From Vibrio sp. SCSIO 43136 (lineage in GTDB: Bacteria > Pseudomonadota > Gammaproteobacteria > Enterobacterales > Vibrionaceae), in contig NZ_CP071848.1 of assembly GCF_023716565.1 (NCBI RefSeq), forward strand, positions 992,001-1,056,000: a stretch of 64,000 nt of DNA, in the 5' to 3' direction. The position numbers were made by a program, and so were the translations under genes. This document shows, piece by piece, positions 51,753-61,527 of this stretch (position 1 is its first letter; each line of letters opens with the position of its first letter). A model generated the notes under the pieces. It was not told the DNA's origin. It searched no databases and was given only the letters and a program-made list of their open reading frames with translations.

Positions 51753-52688
51753 CTAATACCCCCAATTTACCAGCTGTTGATTCAGCTTTTCGATGCTATT
51801 TAGCATGCTAGGGCTTGGCAGCGTTTGAGTGTAGGGTAGGGTAACTATATGCTGCCTTTTTATTGCGTCTGTTTCTGATAACTTGGGATCTGTCATTAGC
51901 TCCTTGAGTACTGCGTCGGTAGGTCCGTGCTGATATGTCGCTAGTACGATTACATCAGGATTAAGCTGAGCAACACTGAGATTAGAAATCACGCTCCAAC
52001 GGTTATCAAAGCCATCAGCGGCATTGTCTCCTCCTGCTAGACGGACCATGAGATCCGCACCACCGCAGCAGCTCGCTACTTTTAAATCGACACTTTTTGC
52101 ATCAAGAACCAGTACTCTTGGTTGGGTGCGGAGTTTTGGCAATGCGTCTAGTCGCTTCATGCCTTGTAATTCCAATTTTTCGGCACGATCGGTGACCGCA
52201 AAACGGTCTGCCACAGCTTTAATATCTTTCCAAATATCTTTAGCTGTAAGTGTCATTGGTGGCTTAACTGTCGCTGTCGGATTCACCAAGGTTGCAACGC
52301 CTTTACAGTGCCACCATGCTGCATTTCCGAGCTCAGTGGGAGTGAATGCACTTGGGTGACCAGCGTAAATGAAGTCAGGCTTGGCGTTAAAAATTTGCTC
52401 GCGACTTGGCATCTGCTGCGAAAGGTAAGTTATGTTTTGTGCTTGACGCATGAACTCCGCTGGCAGGTCATTTTCACGCAGGGCGTATGCCATGATTTGA
52501 TCTTCAAGACCTAGGCGCAACATATTCTCTAGCGCCACTTGATGAACAGTGATGACTTTAGGCAAGTATGCTTTATTGTCAGCATTGGACTTGCTAACTC
52601 GGCTAAGGCAAGTATTCGCATTGATAGACAGGCTCATTAGGCAAAAAGCACTGATAAAGGTCAATAATAGGGCTTTGATTGGTTTCAT
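51753..52688 (-). CDS. Metal-chelate/cobalamin-type ABC substrate-binding protein
   Basis: A 311-residue periplasmic protein with signal peptide ending LSINA and a single-helix-hinge fold of the FepB/BtuF type (PKVITVHQVALENMLRLGL, KPDFIYAGHPSAF, LNPDVIVLATYQHG). It would bind an iron-siderophore, heme or cobalamin. A vicinal cysteine pair in SCCGGADLMVRLAGG is unusual. No permease or ATPase is adjacent. Its stop lies 6 bp from the convergent histidine kinase stop. A Fur box could not be identified upstream. Confidence 0.82.
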   Translation of the reverse strand: MKPIKALLLTFISAFCLMSLSINANTCLSRVSKSNADNKAYLPKVITVHQVALENMLRLGLEDQIMAYALRENDLPAEFMRQAQNITYLSQQMPSREQIFNAKPDFIYAGHPSAFTPTELGNAAWWHCKGVATLVNPTATVKPPMTLTAKDIWKDIKAVADRFAVTDRAEKLELQGMKRLDALPKLRTQPRVLVLDAKSVDLKVASCCGGADLMVRLAGGDNAADGFDNRWSVISNLSVAQLNPDVIVLATYQHGPTDAVLKELMTDPKLSETDAIKRQHIVTLPYTQTLPSPSMLNSIEKLNQQLVNWGY

Positions 52689-52847
52689 TCGGTCGGTAAT
52701 GCTTTGCTGTGTTCACTCTATCAACATAAGCGGCGATCACTTATGTGCCAATTATCGTAGAGAACTAAGCCTATCTTGGTCTGAAAGACACATTAGGTGA
52801 GAGATCAATCTGAGGATCAACAGTTCCATCGCAATTTACAGCAGTTA

Positions 52848-52874
52848 ATACCATTAATCTCAACAATGGTATTA
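52848..52874. repeat. Inverted repeat between the binding protein and PAS-GGDEF gene
   Basis: AATACCATT (52848-52856) and AATGGTATT (52866-52874) are exact complements around a 9-nt loop, 50 bp past the stop of the PAS-GGDEF gene on the minus strand. It may be a weak terminator or an operator. Confidence 0.5.
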
Positions 52875-52924
52875 TGTAAAATTTATGCGCATTCTACATA
52901 AATGATCCATGGGTTTCAAATAGC

Positions 52925-53884
52925 TTATGAAAATAAGTGGATGCTGCCTCGCTGAAGTTTTTTTGCATCAAATAATGCAGAATCAGCGAGGTTAATGTAG
53001 CGCTCGATCGAGACAACTTCACTGGTGTGATGACACACTTTTATGCCAATAGTCACGGTTAATGTCGAGCAGACTTTAGACTCTGCGTTGGGAATTTGCA
53101 GCGCCCGAATCGCTTTGGCAAGCTCATTGGCTTGCTCAACAATGCGAGTTTCGTCCACATTGCGCATGAAGACTAAAAACTCATCCCCACCATAGCGAAA
53201 AGCGATGCCACTATTCTTGCACCATAAACGAATTTGTTCTGAGACGGCTCTTAACGCTTGGTCACCTTGAAGGTGCCCATAACAGTCATTGAGTAGCTTG
53301 AAGTGGTCGATATCTATCATAAAAAATGCCCCATCTTGTTGGCTGTGATGGGTCGCATGGATAGCGGGCGGAAGCAGACTCTCTAACGCATAGCGATTAT
53401 GAAGCTGAGTGAGGTGGTCGGTATACGTCAGGTGTTCTAACTCAGCTTGGTGCTCTTCAAGCCTCATTAGTGCCCGTTTGTACTCTGAAATATTTCTAAC
53501 CGCCCATAACACCAATTGCTGCTCTTGAAGTGGAATGAGCAACGAACTGAAATATTGGACCTCTTTCGGACCATCTTCGTTTTGAAAAGCGGGAAGTGCC
53601 TTAGGGTCAAGGTCGTACTCTAACTCGGTGTAACGGTTTTCATCTAACACTTGATTGATGACTTCGATAAACCACTTAGCTTTGTCCGCTGGCAGTACGT
53701 CATATTGATGCAGGCCGATAATGCACGAAGGGTCATGGTGACGCTTTAGATCGGTTCCGCCCCAAGCTTCCACATAATATCCCTCCCGATTGAGCAAAAA
53801 CGTCGGCTCAGGCATAGATTCAAAGATTTTGTGGATTAACTCAGGGTTAGTCACTAATGCTTTTTCTAGCAAAGAGTGAGACAT
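52925..53884 (-). CDS. PAS domain diguanylate cyclase
   Basis: A 319-residue cytoplasmic protein: N-terminal PAS (about residues 15-140, FESMPEPTFLLNREGYYVEAWGG read in parts), a short coiled link, and a GGDEF domain (about 155-318) with the intact signature GGDEF at 232-236. It should make cyclic di-GMP. No I-site RxxD is visible in the usual place five residues before the signature (GIAFRYGGDEF), so product inhibition may be absent. It stands alone, no operon partner. Confidence 0.92.
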   Translation of the reverse strand: MSHSLLEKALVTNPELIHKIFESMPEPTFLLNREGYYVEAWGGTDLKRHHDPSCIIGLHQYDVLPADKAKWFIEVINQVLDENRYTELEYDLDPKALPAFQNEDGPKEVQYFSSLLIPLQEQQLVLWAVRNISEYKRALMRLEEHQAELEHLTYTDHLTQLHNRYALESLLPPAIHATHHSQQDGAFFMIDIDHFKLLNDCYGHLQGDQALRAVSEQIRLWCKNSGIAFRYGGDEFLVFMRNVDETRIVEQANELAKAIRALQIPNAESKVCSTLTVTIGIKVCHHTSEVVSIERYINLADSALFDAKKLQRGSIHLFS

Positions 53885-53947
53885 ACAGCGCCTTACATTT
53901 TCAAAGTCCTACTAAAAATATAGACGAATGTAAGTCAGCTAGGGGTG

Positions 53948-54856
53948 CTAAGTGTGTCTGTTGGCGCGATTTTCTAAGCGAGCAAACAATCTTGATAGTC
54001 CAAAGCAGAGTATAAAGTAGCTAAAGCCAACTAATAACCAGATTTCAAAGATCAATCCAGACGAGTTCGCTATCTCTGTACCGACAAATGTCAGCTCTTG
54101 GATAGAGATAAGCGCAACGATAGAAGAGTCTTTTACCAGTGAAATCGCTTGTCCCGCCAGTGCTGGTGTAACTGCGGTCAGAACTTGTGGTGCAATCACG
54201 TCCCGGTATTTATAGAACGGCGAAAGCCCTAGAGCTTGTGATGCTTCCCACTGGCCTTGAGGAATGCTAGCAAGGCCGGCGCGTACCACTTCGGCCACAT
54301 AAGCTGATGAAAGTAAGCCTATACATAAAACGCCAGAGAGTAAGTTTTCCCATAAGCGAGCAGGACCAAACAGGAAGTGCTGTAGGGAAGAGACCTCTCC
54401 ATTGTGCTCTCGCAGCAGGGTTTCTAACCCAAGCAAAGGAATGAGCTGATTGGAGATAAAAAAGTAAAAGATAAAAACAAACACCAAGGGTGGAATGTTT
54501 CTCACCAATTGCACAAAGGCGTTTGCAGGGATCTTAACCACTGATACATTGGAAAACCTTGCCACACCTAATAGGGTACCGACGATGGTTGCGAGTACCA
54601 GTCCCCAGACACTGAGGCGCAGTGTTGAAACGATGCCTTCAAAAAAATAGGGCATCCCGCCATCACTTCTTGGCGTGAATATCAGTGAAAACGCACTTGA
54701 CCAATCCCAGTGGTACTGTACGCCAACGCCTAGCCTTGAATAGATCCAGACAAACGCACCAATGAGTATGGTGAGCAATAAGTAATCTAAACGGTTTAAG
54801 CGAGGTATAACTGATGCTGGGGCTTTGGTGATGCTTGGTTTCACTCGGGTTCTCAT
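53948..54856 (-). CDS. Polar amino acid ABC transporter permease
   Basis: A 302-residue membrane protein of the HisM/GlnP (HAAT) family: five or six spans and an EAA loop (GQWEASQALGLSPFYKYRDVIAPQ, read in parts). It is the last gene of a four-gene transporter operon: ATPase, permease, binding protein, permease. A long N-terminal part precedes the permease core and matches those of the two-permease type. It forms a heterodimer with the other permease. Confidence 0.9.
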   Translation of the reverse strand: MRTRVKPSITKAPASVIPRLNRLDYLLLTILIGAFVWIYSRLGVGVQYHWDWSSAFSLIFTPRSDGGMPYFFEGIVSTLRLSVWGLVLATIVGTLLGVARFSNVSVVKIPANAFVQLVRNIPPLVFVFIFYFFISNQLIPLLGLETLLREHNGEVSSLQHFLFGPARLWENLLSGVLCIGLLSSAYVAEVVRAGLASIPQGQWEASQALGLSPFYKYRDVIAPQVLTAVTPALAGQAISLVKDSSIVALISIQELTFVGTEIANSSGLIFEIWLLVGFSYFILCFGLSRLFARLENRANRHT

Positions 54857-54896
54857 TCCTTAAAATACGGCCGCAGCTAGGCTGCGGCGCACACAG

Positions 54897-55706
54897 TTAT
54901 TGTCCTGTTGCCACTTGGTCTTGCCAATCTAACGTTGCGAACCAGTATTCGTAACGCTCAGAGAGCCAACCATCTTCGGTGCGAGCTTGGATCCACTGGT
55001 CGAAGAACGCTTTTTTGTCTGCTTCATCTAAGCGTACTGCAAAGGCTTCATTACCTTTAGATAGACGTTCATTGAACGGGATAAACAGCGCATCTGAGTG
55101 TTTGATGGCTTCGTGTTCAGGTTTAGGGCTAGAAGCAATCACCGCATGAGCATTGCCATTTAACACTTCTTGGAAGGCTTGCGCATCATCATCAAATTGC
55201 AGCACTTTCGCTTTCGGGAAGGTTTCACGGGCGACCTGCACGGTAAACGCACCACGGCGGGCGGCAATTTTTACTCGGCGAGAGTTAAAATCACTGAGTT
55301 GGCTAAAATCTCCAGCGAGAGACTTGCTCGCAGCTACCTGAACGCCAGAATGCGAATATGGTGTGGTGAAGAGCACGCTCTTAGCACGCTCTTCTGTGAT
55401 GGACATACCACCGATGATGACATCAAATTTTTTGGCTAAAAGGGCGGGAATAATGCCATCCCAAGCGGTAGGGACAAACTCAACTTTCCAGCCAGAGTCT
55501 TGAGCAAGACGTTTGGCGACATCAATTTCAAACCCGATAAGATCGCCTTGCTTGTTACGCATCGCCCACGGGACGAAAGTCGACATGCCTACACGCAAGG
55601 TACTGCGGTCGTTGATTTTATCGAGATTGGGAGTATCACTTGCCATAGTTGGTAAGGCAATAGCCAAACCCAGTAGAGCGGTGATGGCTCGTTTGAATAG
55701 CTTCAT
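54897..55706 (-). CDS. Polar amino acid ABC transporter substrate-binding protein
   Basis: A 269-residue periplasmic protein of the HisJ/GlnH family. The start ATG 55706 has AAGGAG upstream and yields signal peptide MKLFKRAITALLGLAIALPTMA; the longer reading to 55748 adds residues inside the upstream permease gene. Signatures are LRVGMSTFVPWAMRNKQGDLIGFEIDVAKRLA (read in parts) and DVIIGGMSITEERAKSVLFTTPY. It delivers an amino acid to the flanking permeases; which one cannot be told. Confidence 0.9.
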   Translation of the reverse strand: MKLFKRAITALLGLAIALPTMASDTPNLDKINDRSTLRVGMSTFVPWAMRNKQGDLIGFEIDVAKRLAQDSGWKVEFVPTAWDGIIPALLAKKFDVIIGGMSITEERAKSVLFTTPYSHSGVQVAASKSLAGDFSQLSDFNSRRVKIAARRGAFTVQVARETFPKAKVLQFDDDAQAFQEVLNGNAHAVIASSPKPEHEAIKHSDALFIPFNERLSKGNEAFAVRLDEADKKAFFDQWIQARTEDGWLSERYEYWFATLDWQDQVATGQ

Positions 55707-55722
55707 GCTGTTGTGCTCCTTG

Positions 55723-56520
55723 TTATTGAGTGCGCCATTGGGCACCAAGTTTATGTTCCATCCATGCAGCGAGTGCCGACAGGGAGAGAGTCAGCAATAG
55801 ATAGATACCTGCTACTGTGAACCAGATTTCAAAAGGCATCGCTGTCTCTGAGACGATATTGCGACCTTCTGTGGTTAAATCAAATATCGCCATAACACTG
55901 ACAATAGAAGAGTTTTTAATTAAAGACACCACTTCGTTAGTTAATGGCGGCAGTGTACGCTGCAACATCTGCGGCAATATGACGTCTTTGTATGTGTCAA
56001 AAGGTGACAAGCCGAGTGAGCGAGCCGCTTCAAACTGGCCTACTGGAATACTTTTTAACCCAGCACGAAACACTTCGGCGGTGTATGCGCCTTGAAACAG
56101 TGCTAATGCCAATACTGCGGTAGAAAATCTATCCAGTCCAATGATGGGGCCGAAGATAAAGTAAAGCAGGTAGATTTGTACCAGTAGTGGTGTGTTTCGT
56201 ATGACTTCAACATAAGTTGCTGCAATCGCTCGTCCAACGATAGAGTTTGAAAGCTTAAGCAGCGCAGTGCCTAGGCCGAAAATAAGTGTCAGGATTAGAC
56301 TCAAACCCGAGAGTTTAAGCGTTACGACAAGCCCTTCGATCAACTCGGCAGGCCACCACTGCCCATCTTCGTAAAAAGCAATGTAGTCCCAGACTCGCTC
56401 CCACTGCCAGCGGTATTGCATTGCCTCAGCCCCAGCATCAAGGAGCCAAGCAATACCTAATAGCAGTACAATAATTTGGGCAATCGCAGATAGGGCAGGT
56501 TTGAATACACGCAACAGCAT
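55723..56520 (-). CDS. Polar amino acid ABC transporter permease
   Basis: A 265-residue HAAT-family permease with EAA loop (GQFEAARSLGLSPFDTYKDVILPQ, read in parts) and about five spans. Start ATG at 56520 overlaps the stop of the ATPase gene (TGATG), so they are translationally coupled. It pairs with the permease at 53948-54856. Confidence 0.92.
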   Translation of the reverse strand: MLLRVFKPALSAIAQIIVLLLGIAWLLDAGAEAMQYRWQWERVWDYIAFYEDGQWWPAELIEGLVVTLKLSGLSLILTLIFGLGTALLKLSNSIVGRAIAATYVEVIRNTPLLVQIYLLYFIFGPIIGLDRFSTAVLALALFQGAYTAEVFRAGLKSIPVGQFEAARSLGLSPFDTYKDVILPQMLQRTLPPLTNEVVSLIKNSSIVSVMAIFDLTTEGRNIVSETAMPFEIWFTVAGIYLLLTLSLSALAAWMEHKLGAQWRTQ

Positions 56521-57242
56521 CAGTGGCTCAATATTTGTTCAAGGAAATTTCTGGTGCGAGGGTGCTGCGGGTCACTGAATAAGGTCGCAGGTGTACCTGA
56601 CTCAACGATCTTACCTTCATCCATAAAGATCACTTTATCAGCCACTTGCTTGGCAAACCCCATTTCGTGAGTAACACACATCATGGTCATGCCTTCTTTG
56701 GCAAGTTCGATCATGACGTCAAGCACTTCACTGATCATTTCAGGGTCAAGTGCAGATGTTGGCTCATCAAACAGCAAGATTTGTGGCTGCATACATAGAG
56801 AGCGAGCGATAGCCACTCGTTGCTGCTGGCCGCCAGACAAGGCTGACGGGTACTTATTTGCTTGCTCAGCAATTTTGACTCGTTCTAGGAACTCTAGCGC
56901 TTGCTTAGTTGCTTCTTGCTTTGACAGCTTTAGCGTACGCATTGGAGCAAGTGTGAGGTTCTCTAACACAGTTAGGTGAGGAAATAGGTGGAAGTGCTGG
57001 AATACCATGCCGACAGCTCCTGGGGTCTGTGCTCGGCTTCCCGCTGGGTGACCTAATACATCCAGTTGCCCGGAGCTAAAAGTTTCTAATCCATTGACAC
57101 AACGAATTAATGTCGACTTACCCGAGCCTGACGGCCCACAGACAACGACAATTTCCCCTGACTTTACTGAAAGGTCGATTTGATGGAGTGCTTGGAATTG
57201 TCCATACCATTTGTCGACTTGGCGGAACTCAATGACATTCAC
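56520..57242 (-). CDS. Polar amino acid ABC transporter ATP-binding protein
   Basis: A 240-residue ATPase of the GlnQ/HisP type: Walker [10 protein letters not shown] (36-44), [15 protein letters not shown] signature and [13 protein letters not shown]alker B. It is first in the operon and overlaps the permease gene by one base. The order ATPase-permease-binding protein-permease is complete, so the operon should make a whole importer. Confidence 0.94.
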   Translation of the reverse strand: MNVIEFRQVDKWYGQFQALHQIDLSVKSGEIVVVCGPSGSGKSTLIRCVNGLETFSSGQLDVLGHPAGSRAQTPGAVGMVFQHFHLFPHLTVLENLTLAPMRTLKLSKQEATKQALEFLERVKIAEQANKYPSALSGGQQQRVAIARSLCMQPQILLFDEPTSALDPEMISEVLDVMIELAKEGMTMMCVTHEMGFAKQVADKVIFMDEGKIVESGTPATLFSDPQHPRTRNFLEQILSH

Positions 57243-57467
57243 AATAAGTATTCTAGTGCTGACGTTTATTTGTTTTATCAGACTACCTTAACAATATGTG
57301 GCTGGAAATGCATCCTAAGTGACTCAAGGAGTTAAATAAATCCTACTGGGAACCTGATTCGTTAAGATGAGCATTTTGTTATTAGTGGTCGGTTGAGGGG
57401 AAATCTGAACTTTTGGGTAAAAAATGAACTATGTTTTATCTTAGGTAAAGCTAGGGATATAGAGACT

Positions 57468-58427
57468 ATGAGTCGAGCGATGGGTTTTGGATGGGCTCTG
57501 CTAGCACTGTTAGCGATGCCGATTTATGCCGCTAATCATGCTTCCATTGGTACGGGGGCCGAAAATGGCGTGTATTATCCAGTCGGCCAAGCGTTGTGCC
57601 GTACTGTGGTGAAACAGAAAAGCTGGCGTGATAGCCAGTGCCAAGTGCAACTTTCGGACGGTTCGGTATCTAACCTCAACGCATTAAGGGAGGGCAAACT
57701 CGATTTTGCTATCGTTCAAGCCGATTGGCAGTTTTTTGCTTATTCTCCAGCGTATCAATTCGGTGATAACTCGCCACTTTCAGGCCTTCGAGCGGTGTTT
57801 TCTCTTCACGCTGAACCTTTTACGGTGGTAGCGAGAAAAGATAGTCAAATTACTCACTTTGATCAGTTGGTGGGTAAGCGAGTTAATATTGGTAACCCGG
57901 GCTCAGGCCAGCGAGCGACGATGGAAGTGCTAATGAAAGCCATGGGCTGGCAAAGTAGTGATTTTGAAAAAGTCACTGAATTTAGCGCAATTGAACAAAC
58001 GCAGGCGTTGTGCAGTAATCAAGTGGATGCGGTGGTGTATACCGTAGGGCACCCGAGTCGTGCCATACAAGATATGACGTTAGATTGTGAAACCACCATC
58101 GTTGAAGTCAGTGGAAGAGTGATTGATAGCCTGATTGACGATCATACGTTTTACTCTAAAGCGGAGATCCCTGGTGGGATCTATCGTGGCACGCCGAACG
58201 ATGTAGCAACGTTTGCGGTGCGAGCGACGTTAGTGACCTTAGATACCGTTGACCCTAAGCTGGTTTATGGGCTAGTGAAAGCGGTGTTTTCTGATCTCGA
58301 TACTTTTAGACGACTCTTACCTGTACTTGCACCACTGAGTGAAATGTCTATGACTCGCCAAGGGATTTTTGTGCCATTTCATCAAGGGGCTCAGCAGTAT
58401 TTTGAGCAGGTGAAGCTCATCAACTAG
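57468..58427 (+). CDS. TAXI-family TRAP transporter substrate-binding protein
   Basis: A 319-residue periplasmic protein of the TAXI type: signal peptide MSRAMGFGWALLALLAMPIYA, then HASIGTGAENGVYYPVGQALC (read in parts), VNIGNPGSGQRATMEVLM and the VDAVVYTVGHPS hinge segment. Such proteins bind glutamate-like or other carboxylates for a sodium-driven TRAP importer, whose membrane subunit is a fused DctQM; none is adjacent, so it is an orphan in this window. I prefer ATG 57468 over ATG 57393, because a signal peptide then begins at the start. Confidence 0.85.
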   Translation: MSRAMGFGWALLALLAMPIYAANHASIGTGAENGVYYPVGQALCRTVVKQKSWRDSQCQVQLSDGSVSNLNALREGKLDFAIVQADWQFFAYSPAYQFGDNSPLSGLRAVFSLHAEPFTVVARKDSQITHFDQLVGKRVNIGNPGSGQRATMEVLMKAMGWQSSDFEKVTEFSAIEQTQALCSNQVDAVVYTVGHPSRAIQDMTLDCETTIVEVSGRVIDSLIDDHTFYSKAEIPGGIYRGTPNDVATFAVRATLVTLDTVDPKLVYGLVKAVFSDLDTFRRLLPVLAPLSEMSMTRQGIFVPFHQGAQQYFEQVKLIN

Positions 58428-58447
58428 GCAAGGTTGGCTTTTGTACA

Positions 58448-61400
58448 TTAATGGAAATCCCTAGACTTGCTTTTAAACTGAGCTAAGTGCTCGGTCATAT
58501 CGGTAAGCTTACCTGCGATCACGTGGGTAACTTCTCCTTCTCGCTCTAAAATACCGCTAACTTTCAAAATCTTTGCTGTGAGGTAAGCTTGCTTCTGCGC
58601 TCTGGCGGTTCCCGCCCAAACGACGACGTTAATGTTTCCGGTGTCATCTTCTAAAGTGAAAAATGTTACCCCCGCTGCCGTGCCGGGTGATTGTTTACCA
58701 GTGACAACACCCACCACATGTACCAGTGATTGATGATCAGTGTTGACTAAATCCCGATGGCGGGTAAAACGTCCCAGTTTTCCAGCTTCTTCAAGCAAGG
58801 TGATAGGGTGTTTATTGAGTGAAAGCCCAGTGGCGGCGTAATCTTCCGTGAGGGTTTCTAGCTCATCTGGTTGGTGGACAAAGCTTTCATCAGGCTGAGA
58901 TAAGCCCTTAAACAAGGGCAGATCTTCTAAATTATCCATTAACTGCCAGCGGGCATTGAAACGGTCTCCGGCAAAGCTTTTCAGGGCATCGGCAGAGGCA
59001 AGGTGAGCTAAATCTTTATCGCTGATACCGATGTGTCTCAGCTGATGTGCATGTTGGTAACCTGCTTTTGGCCGATGGCTCAAGAGTGCGGCTGCGCCAG
59101 CGGCACTCAAGCCTTTGATAAGCCTAAGACCAAGACGAATCACCAAACGTTCTCCTTGGTTGACGAGTAGATGCTCATAGCTAGAGTAGTTAGCACAAAC
59201 GGGTAATACGGTGACACCGTGACGTCTGGCATCTTGGATAAGCTGCGATGGGCTGTAAAATCCCATCGGCTGACTGTTAAGCAAGGCCACATAAAACGCA
59301 TGCGGATAATAGTGCTTTAACCATGCAGAGGCATAAGCCAATACAGCAAATGAGGCGGAGTGGCTTTCAGGAAAACCATATTCACCAAAGCCACAGATCT
59401 GATCAAATAACCGCTGGGCAAACTCAATCGGATAACCTCGAGCTTGCATACCATCGATAAGCTTGGTTTTAAATTGCATCAGTTGCCCTGTTTTCTTCCA
59501 CGATGCCATCGCTCGGCGTAGCTGATCCGCTTCGCCGCCAGAGAAACCTGCGGCCACCATAGCAAGTTTGATGACTTGTTCTTGGAAAATAGGCACTCCA
59601 AGCGTGCGTTCTAGTACTTCTCGAACTTCTGGCGATGGGTAGCTGATTTGTTCTTTGCCATCACGACGTTTGAGGAAAGGGTGCACCATATCCCCTTGGA
59701 TCGGCCCGGGGCGGACGATGGCAATTTGGATCACTAGATCGTAGTAGCAGGCCGGTTTTAACCTTGGCAGCATGCTCATTTGTGCACGAGACTCAATTTG
59801 GAATACGCCAACGGTATCGGCGTGTTGCAGTCGTTGGTAAACCGCAGGGTCGTCTTGACGGCGAGTGAGTTCGGCAATCGAGAGTTCATGCCCGTGATGG
59901 GTTTTAATAAGATCAAAGCATTTGCGTATCGCACTGAGCATGCCAAGCGCTAATACATCAACTTTCATCAAGCCGAGACTTTCCAGATCGTCTTTATCCC
60001 ACTGAATGACGGTGCGATCTTGCATGGCGGCATTTTCGACTGGCACTAGCTCATACAGCGGGCCGGATGCGATGACAAAGCCACCAACGTGTTGAGATAG
60101 GTGGCGAGGAAAACCCATGATCTCATTAACCAAGTGGATAAAGTGCTGGCCCGTTGAGGAGTCAGGGTCCAGTCCAAGCTGCACGATCTGGGCTTGCCAA
60201 TTTTGGCTACGATCTCGACGATTGGTGTTTTTAATGAAGTAATCCAGTTGCGCTTCAGCAATGCCAAGTGCTTTGCCTACGTCTCGTACGGCACTTTTAA
60301 AGCGATAAGAGATCACAGTTGCGGCGAGTGCAGCTCGTTCACGACCATATTTTTGATACAGGTATTGGATCACCTCTTCACGGCGTTCGTGTTCAAAATC
60401 CACATCAATATCAGGTGGTTCGTTACGCTCTTTACTGATGAAGCGTTCAAATAGGACTGAGATCTGTCGTGGGTCCACGGAAGTGATTTCCAAGCAGTAG
60501 CAGACCACCGAGTTTGCCGCTGAGCCTCGCCCTTGATAGAGAATTTTTTTCCGTTTGGCGAACATAACCAAATCATGGATGGTGAGAAAGTAAAAAGGGT
60601 AGTTAAGCTCTTCAATCAGTTGTAGCTCTTTATCTATAGTGCTTTGAATGCTTTGCGGTACACCTTCGGGAAAGCGCAGCTTAGCGCCATGACTCACGAG
60701 ATGGCGCAAGTAACTCATGGCGCTATAGCCATCGGGTACGAGTTCACTTGGGTACTCGTATTTGAGCTCCTCAAGGCTGAATTGGCAGCGTTCTAAAATG
60801 CGCATGCTTTCTGCAAGCCACTGGGGCTCAAACAGTTTACTGAGCTTTTCTTTAGAACGAAGCGTGCGCTCAGTATTGGCTTGGAGTCGTTTGCCCGCTT
60901 TGGTGACATTAGTGCCGTGCTTTAATGCGGCTAAAACGTGTTGCAGCGGTAGGCGATTAGCGTTGTGCATCAATACTCCACCACAGGCCGTTATCGGGAT
61001 GTGGTATTGCTGAGCCAGTTCTCGACAGTGCTTGAGGTAGTGATGTTCATTGGCCGTGAGGTGGCGCTGAATACCAAGCCATAGACGATCTCGAAAGTAG
61101 TGGTTGAGCCACTTTGCCCAATGACGATCTTTATCGTTATGTTTGGGCAGCCAGAGCACAAGGCAGTGTTTGACGGACATGAGATCCCACTCGGTGAGTT
61201 GGTACTCACCTTTCTCACTACGACGGCGTGCATTGGTGATGACTCGGCAAAGCTCTGCGTAGGCTTGACGATGCGGACAAAGCAAAATGAGCGAGAGTTC
61301 ATCTTCGAAGTGAAACAAACTACCAATCACTAATTTGATGGCTAAGTTGTGGTCTTTGATAGCGGTATGGGCTCGGACCACGCCTGCCACGGAACACTCA

Positions 61401-61519
61401 TCCGTGATGGCAAGCCCAGCGTACTGCAAAAAGTCCGCTTGGATGGCTAGCTCTTCTGCATGTGATGCACCATGCAGAAAAGAGAAATTACTTTGGCAGA
61501 AAAGTTCAGCGTATTGCAT
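58448..61519 (-). CDS. dnaE2: Error-prone DNA polymerase DnaE2
   Basis: A 1023-residue C-family polymerase (ImuC): N-terminal PHP domain, palm with the catalytic acids D370, D372 and D374 (PDIDVDF), helix-hairpin-helix and OB domain (VVGVVTGKQSPGTA ... FTLEDDTGNINVVVW). It carries out mutagenic lesion bypass in SOS. It is the last gene of the imuA-imuB-dnaE2 operon under a LexA box and starts 9 bp after the imuB stop. Length is normal for DnaE2. Confidence 0.95.
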   Translation of the reverse strand: MQYAELFCQSNFSFLHGASHAEELAIQADFLQYAGLAITDECSVAGVVRAHTAIKDHNLAIKLVIGSLFHFEDELSLILLCPHRQAYAELCRVITNARRRSEKGEYQLTEWDLMSVKHCLVLWLPKHNDKDRHWAKWLNHYFRDRLWLGIQRHLTANEHHYLKHCRELAQQYHIPITACGGVLMHNANRLPLQHVLAALKHGTNVTKAGKRLQANTERTLRSKEKLSKLFEPQWLAESMRILERCQFSLEELKYEYPSELVPDGYSAMSYLRHLVSHGAKLRFPEGVPQSIQSTIDKELQLIEELNYPFYFLTIHDLVMFAKRKKILYQGRGSAANSVVCYCLEITSVDPRQISVLFERFISKERNEPPDIDVDFEHERREEVIQYLYQKYGRERAALAATVISYRFKSAVRDVGKALGIAEAQLDYFIKNTNRRDRSQNWQAQIVQLGLDPDSSTGQHFIHLVNEIMGFPRHLSQHVGGFVIASGPLYELVPVENAAMQDRTVIQWDKDDLESLGLMKVDVLALGMLSAIRKCFDLIKTHHGHELSIAELTRRQDDPAVYQRLQHADTVGVFQIESRAQMSMLPRLKPACYYDLVIQIAIVRPGPIQGDMVHPFLKRRDGKEQISYPSPEVREVLERTLGVPIFQEQVIKLAMVAAGFSGGEADQLRRAMASWKKTGQLMQFKTKLIDGMQARGYPIEFAQRLFDQICGFGEYGFPESHSASFAVLAYASAWLKHYYPHAFYVALLNSQPMGFYSPSQLIQDARRHGVTVLPVCANYSSYEHLLVNQGERLVIRLGLRLIKGLSAAGAAALLSHRPKAGYQHAHQLRHIGISDKDLAHLASADALKSFAGDRFNARWQLMDNLEDLPLFKGLSQPDESFVHQPDELETLTEDYAATGLSLNKHPITLLEEAGKLGRFTRHRDLVNTDHQSLVHVVGVVTGKQSPGTAAGVTFFTLEDDTGNINVVVWAGTARAQKQAYLTAKILKVSGILEREGEVTHVIAGKLTDMTEHLAQFKSKSRDFH

Positions 61520-61527
61520 GGCGACAC

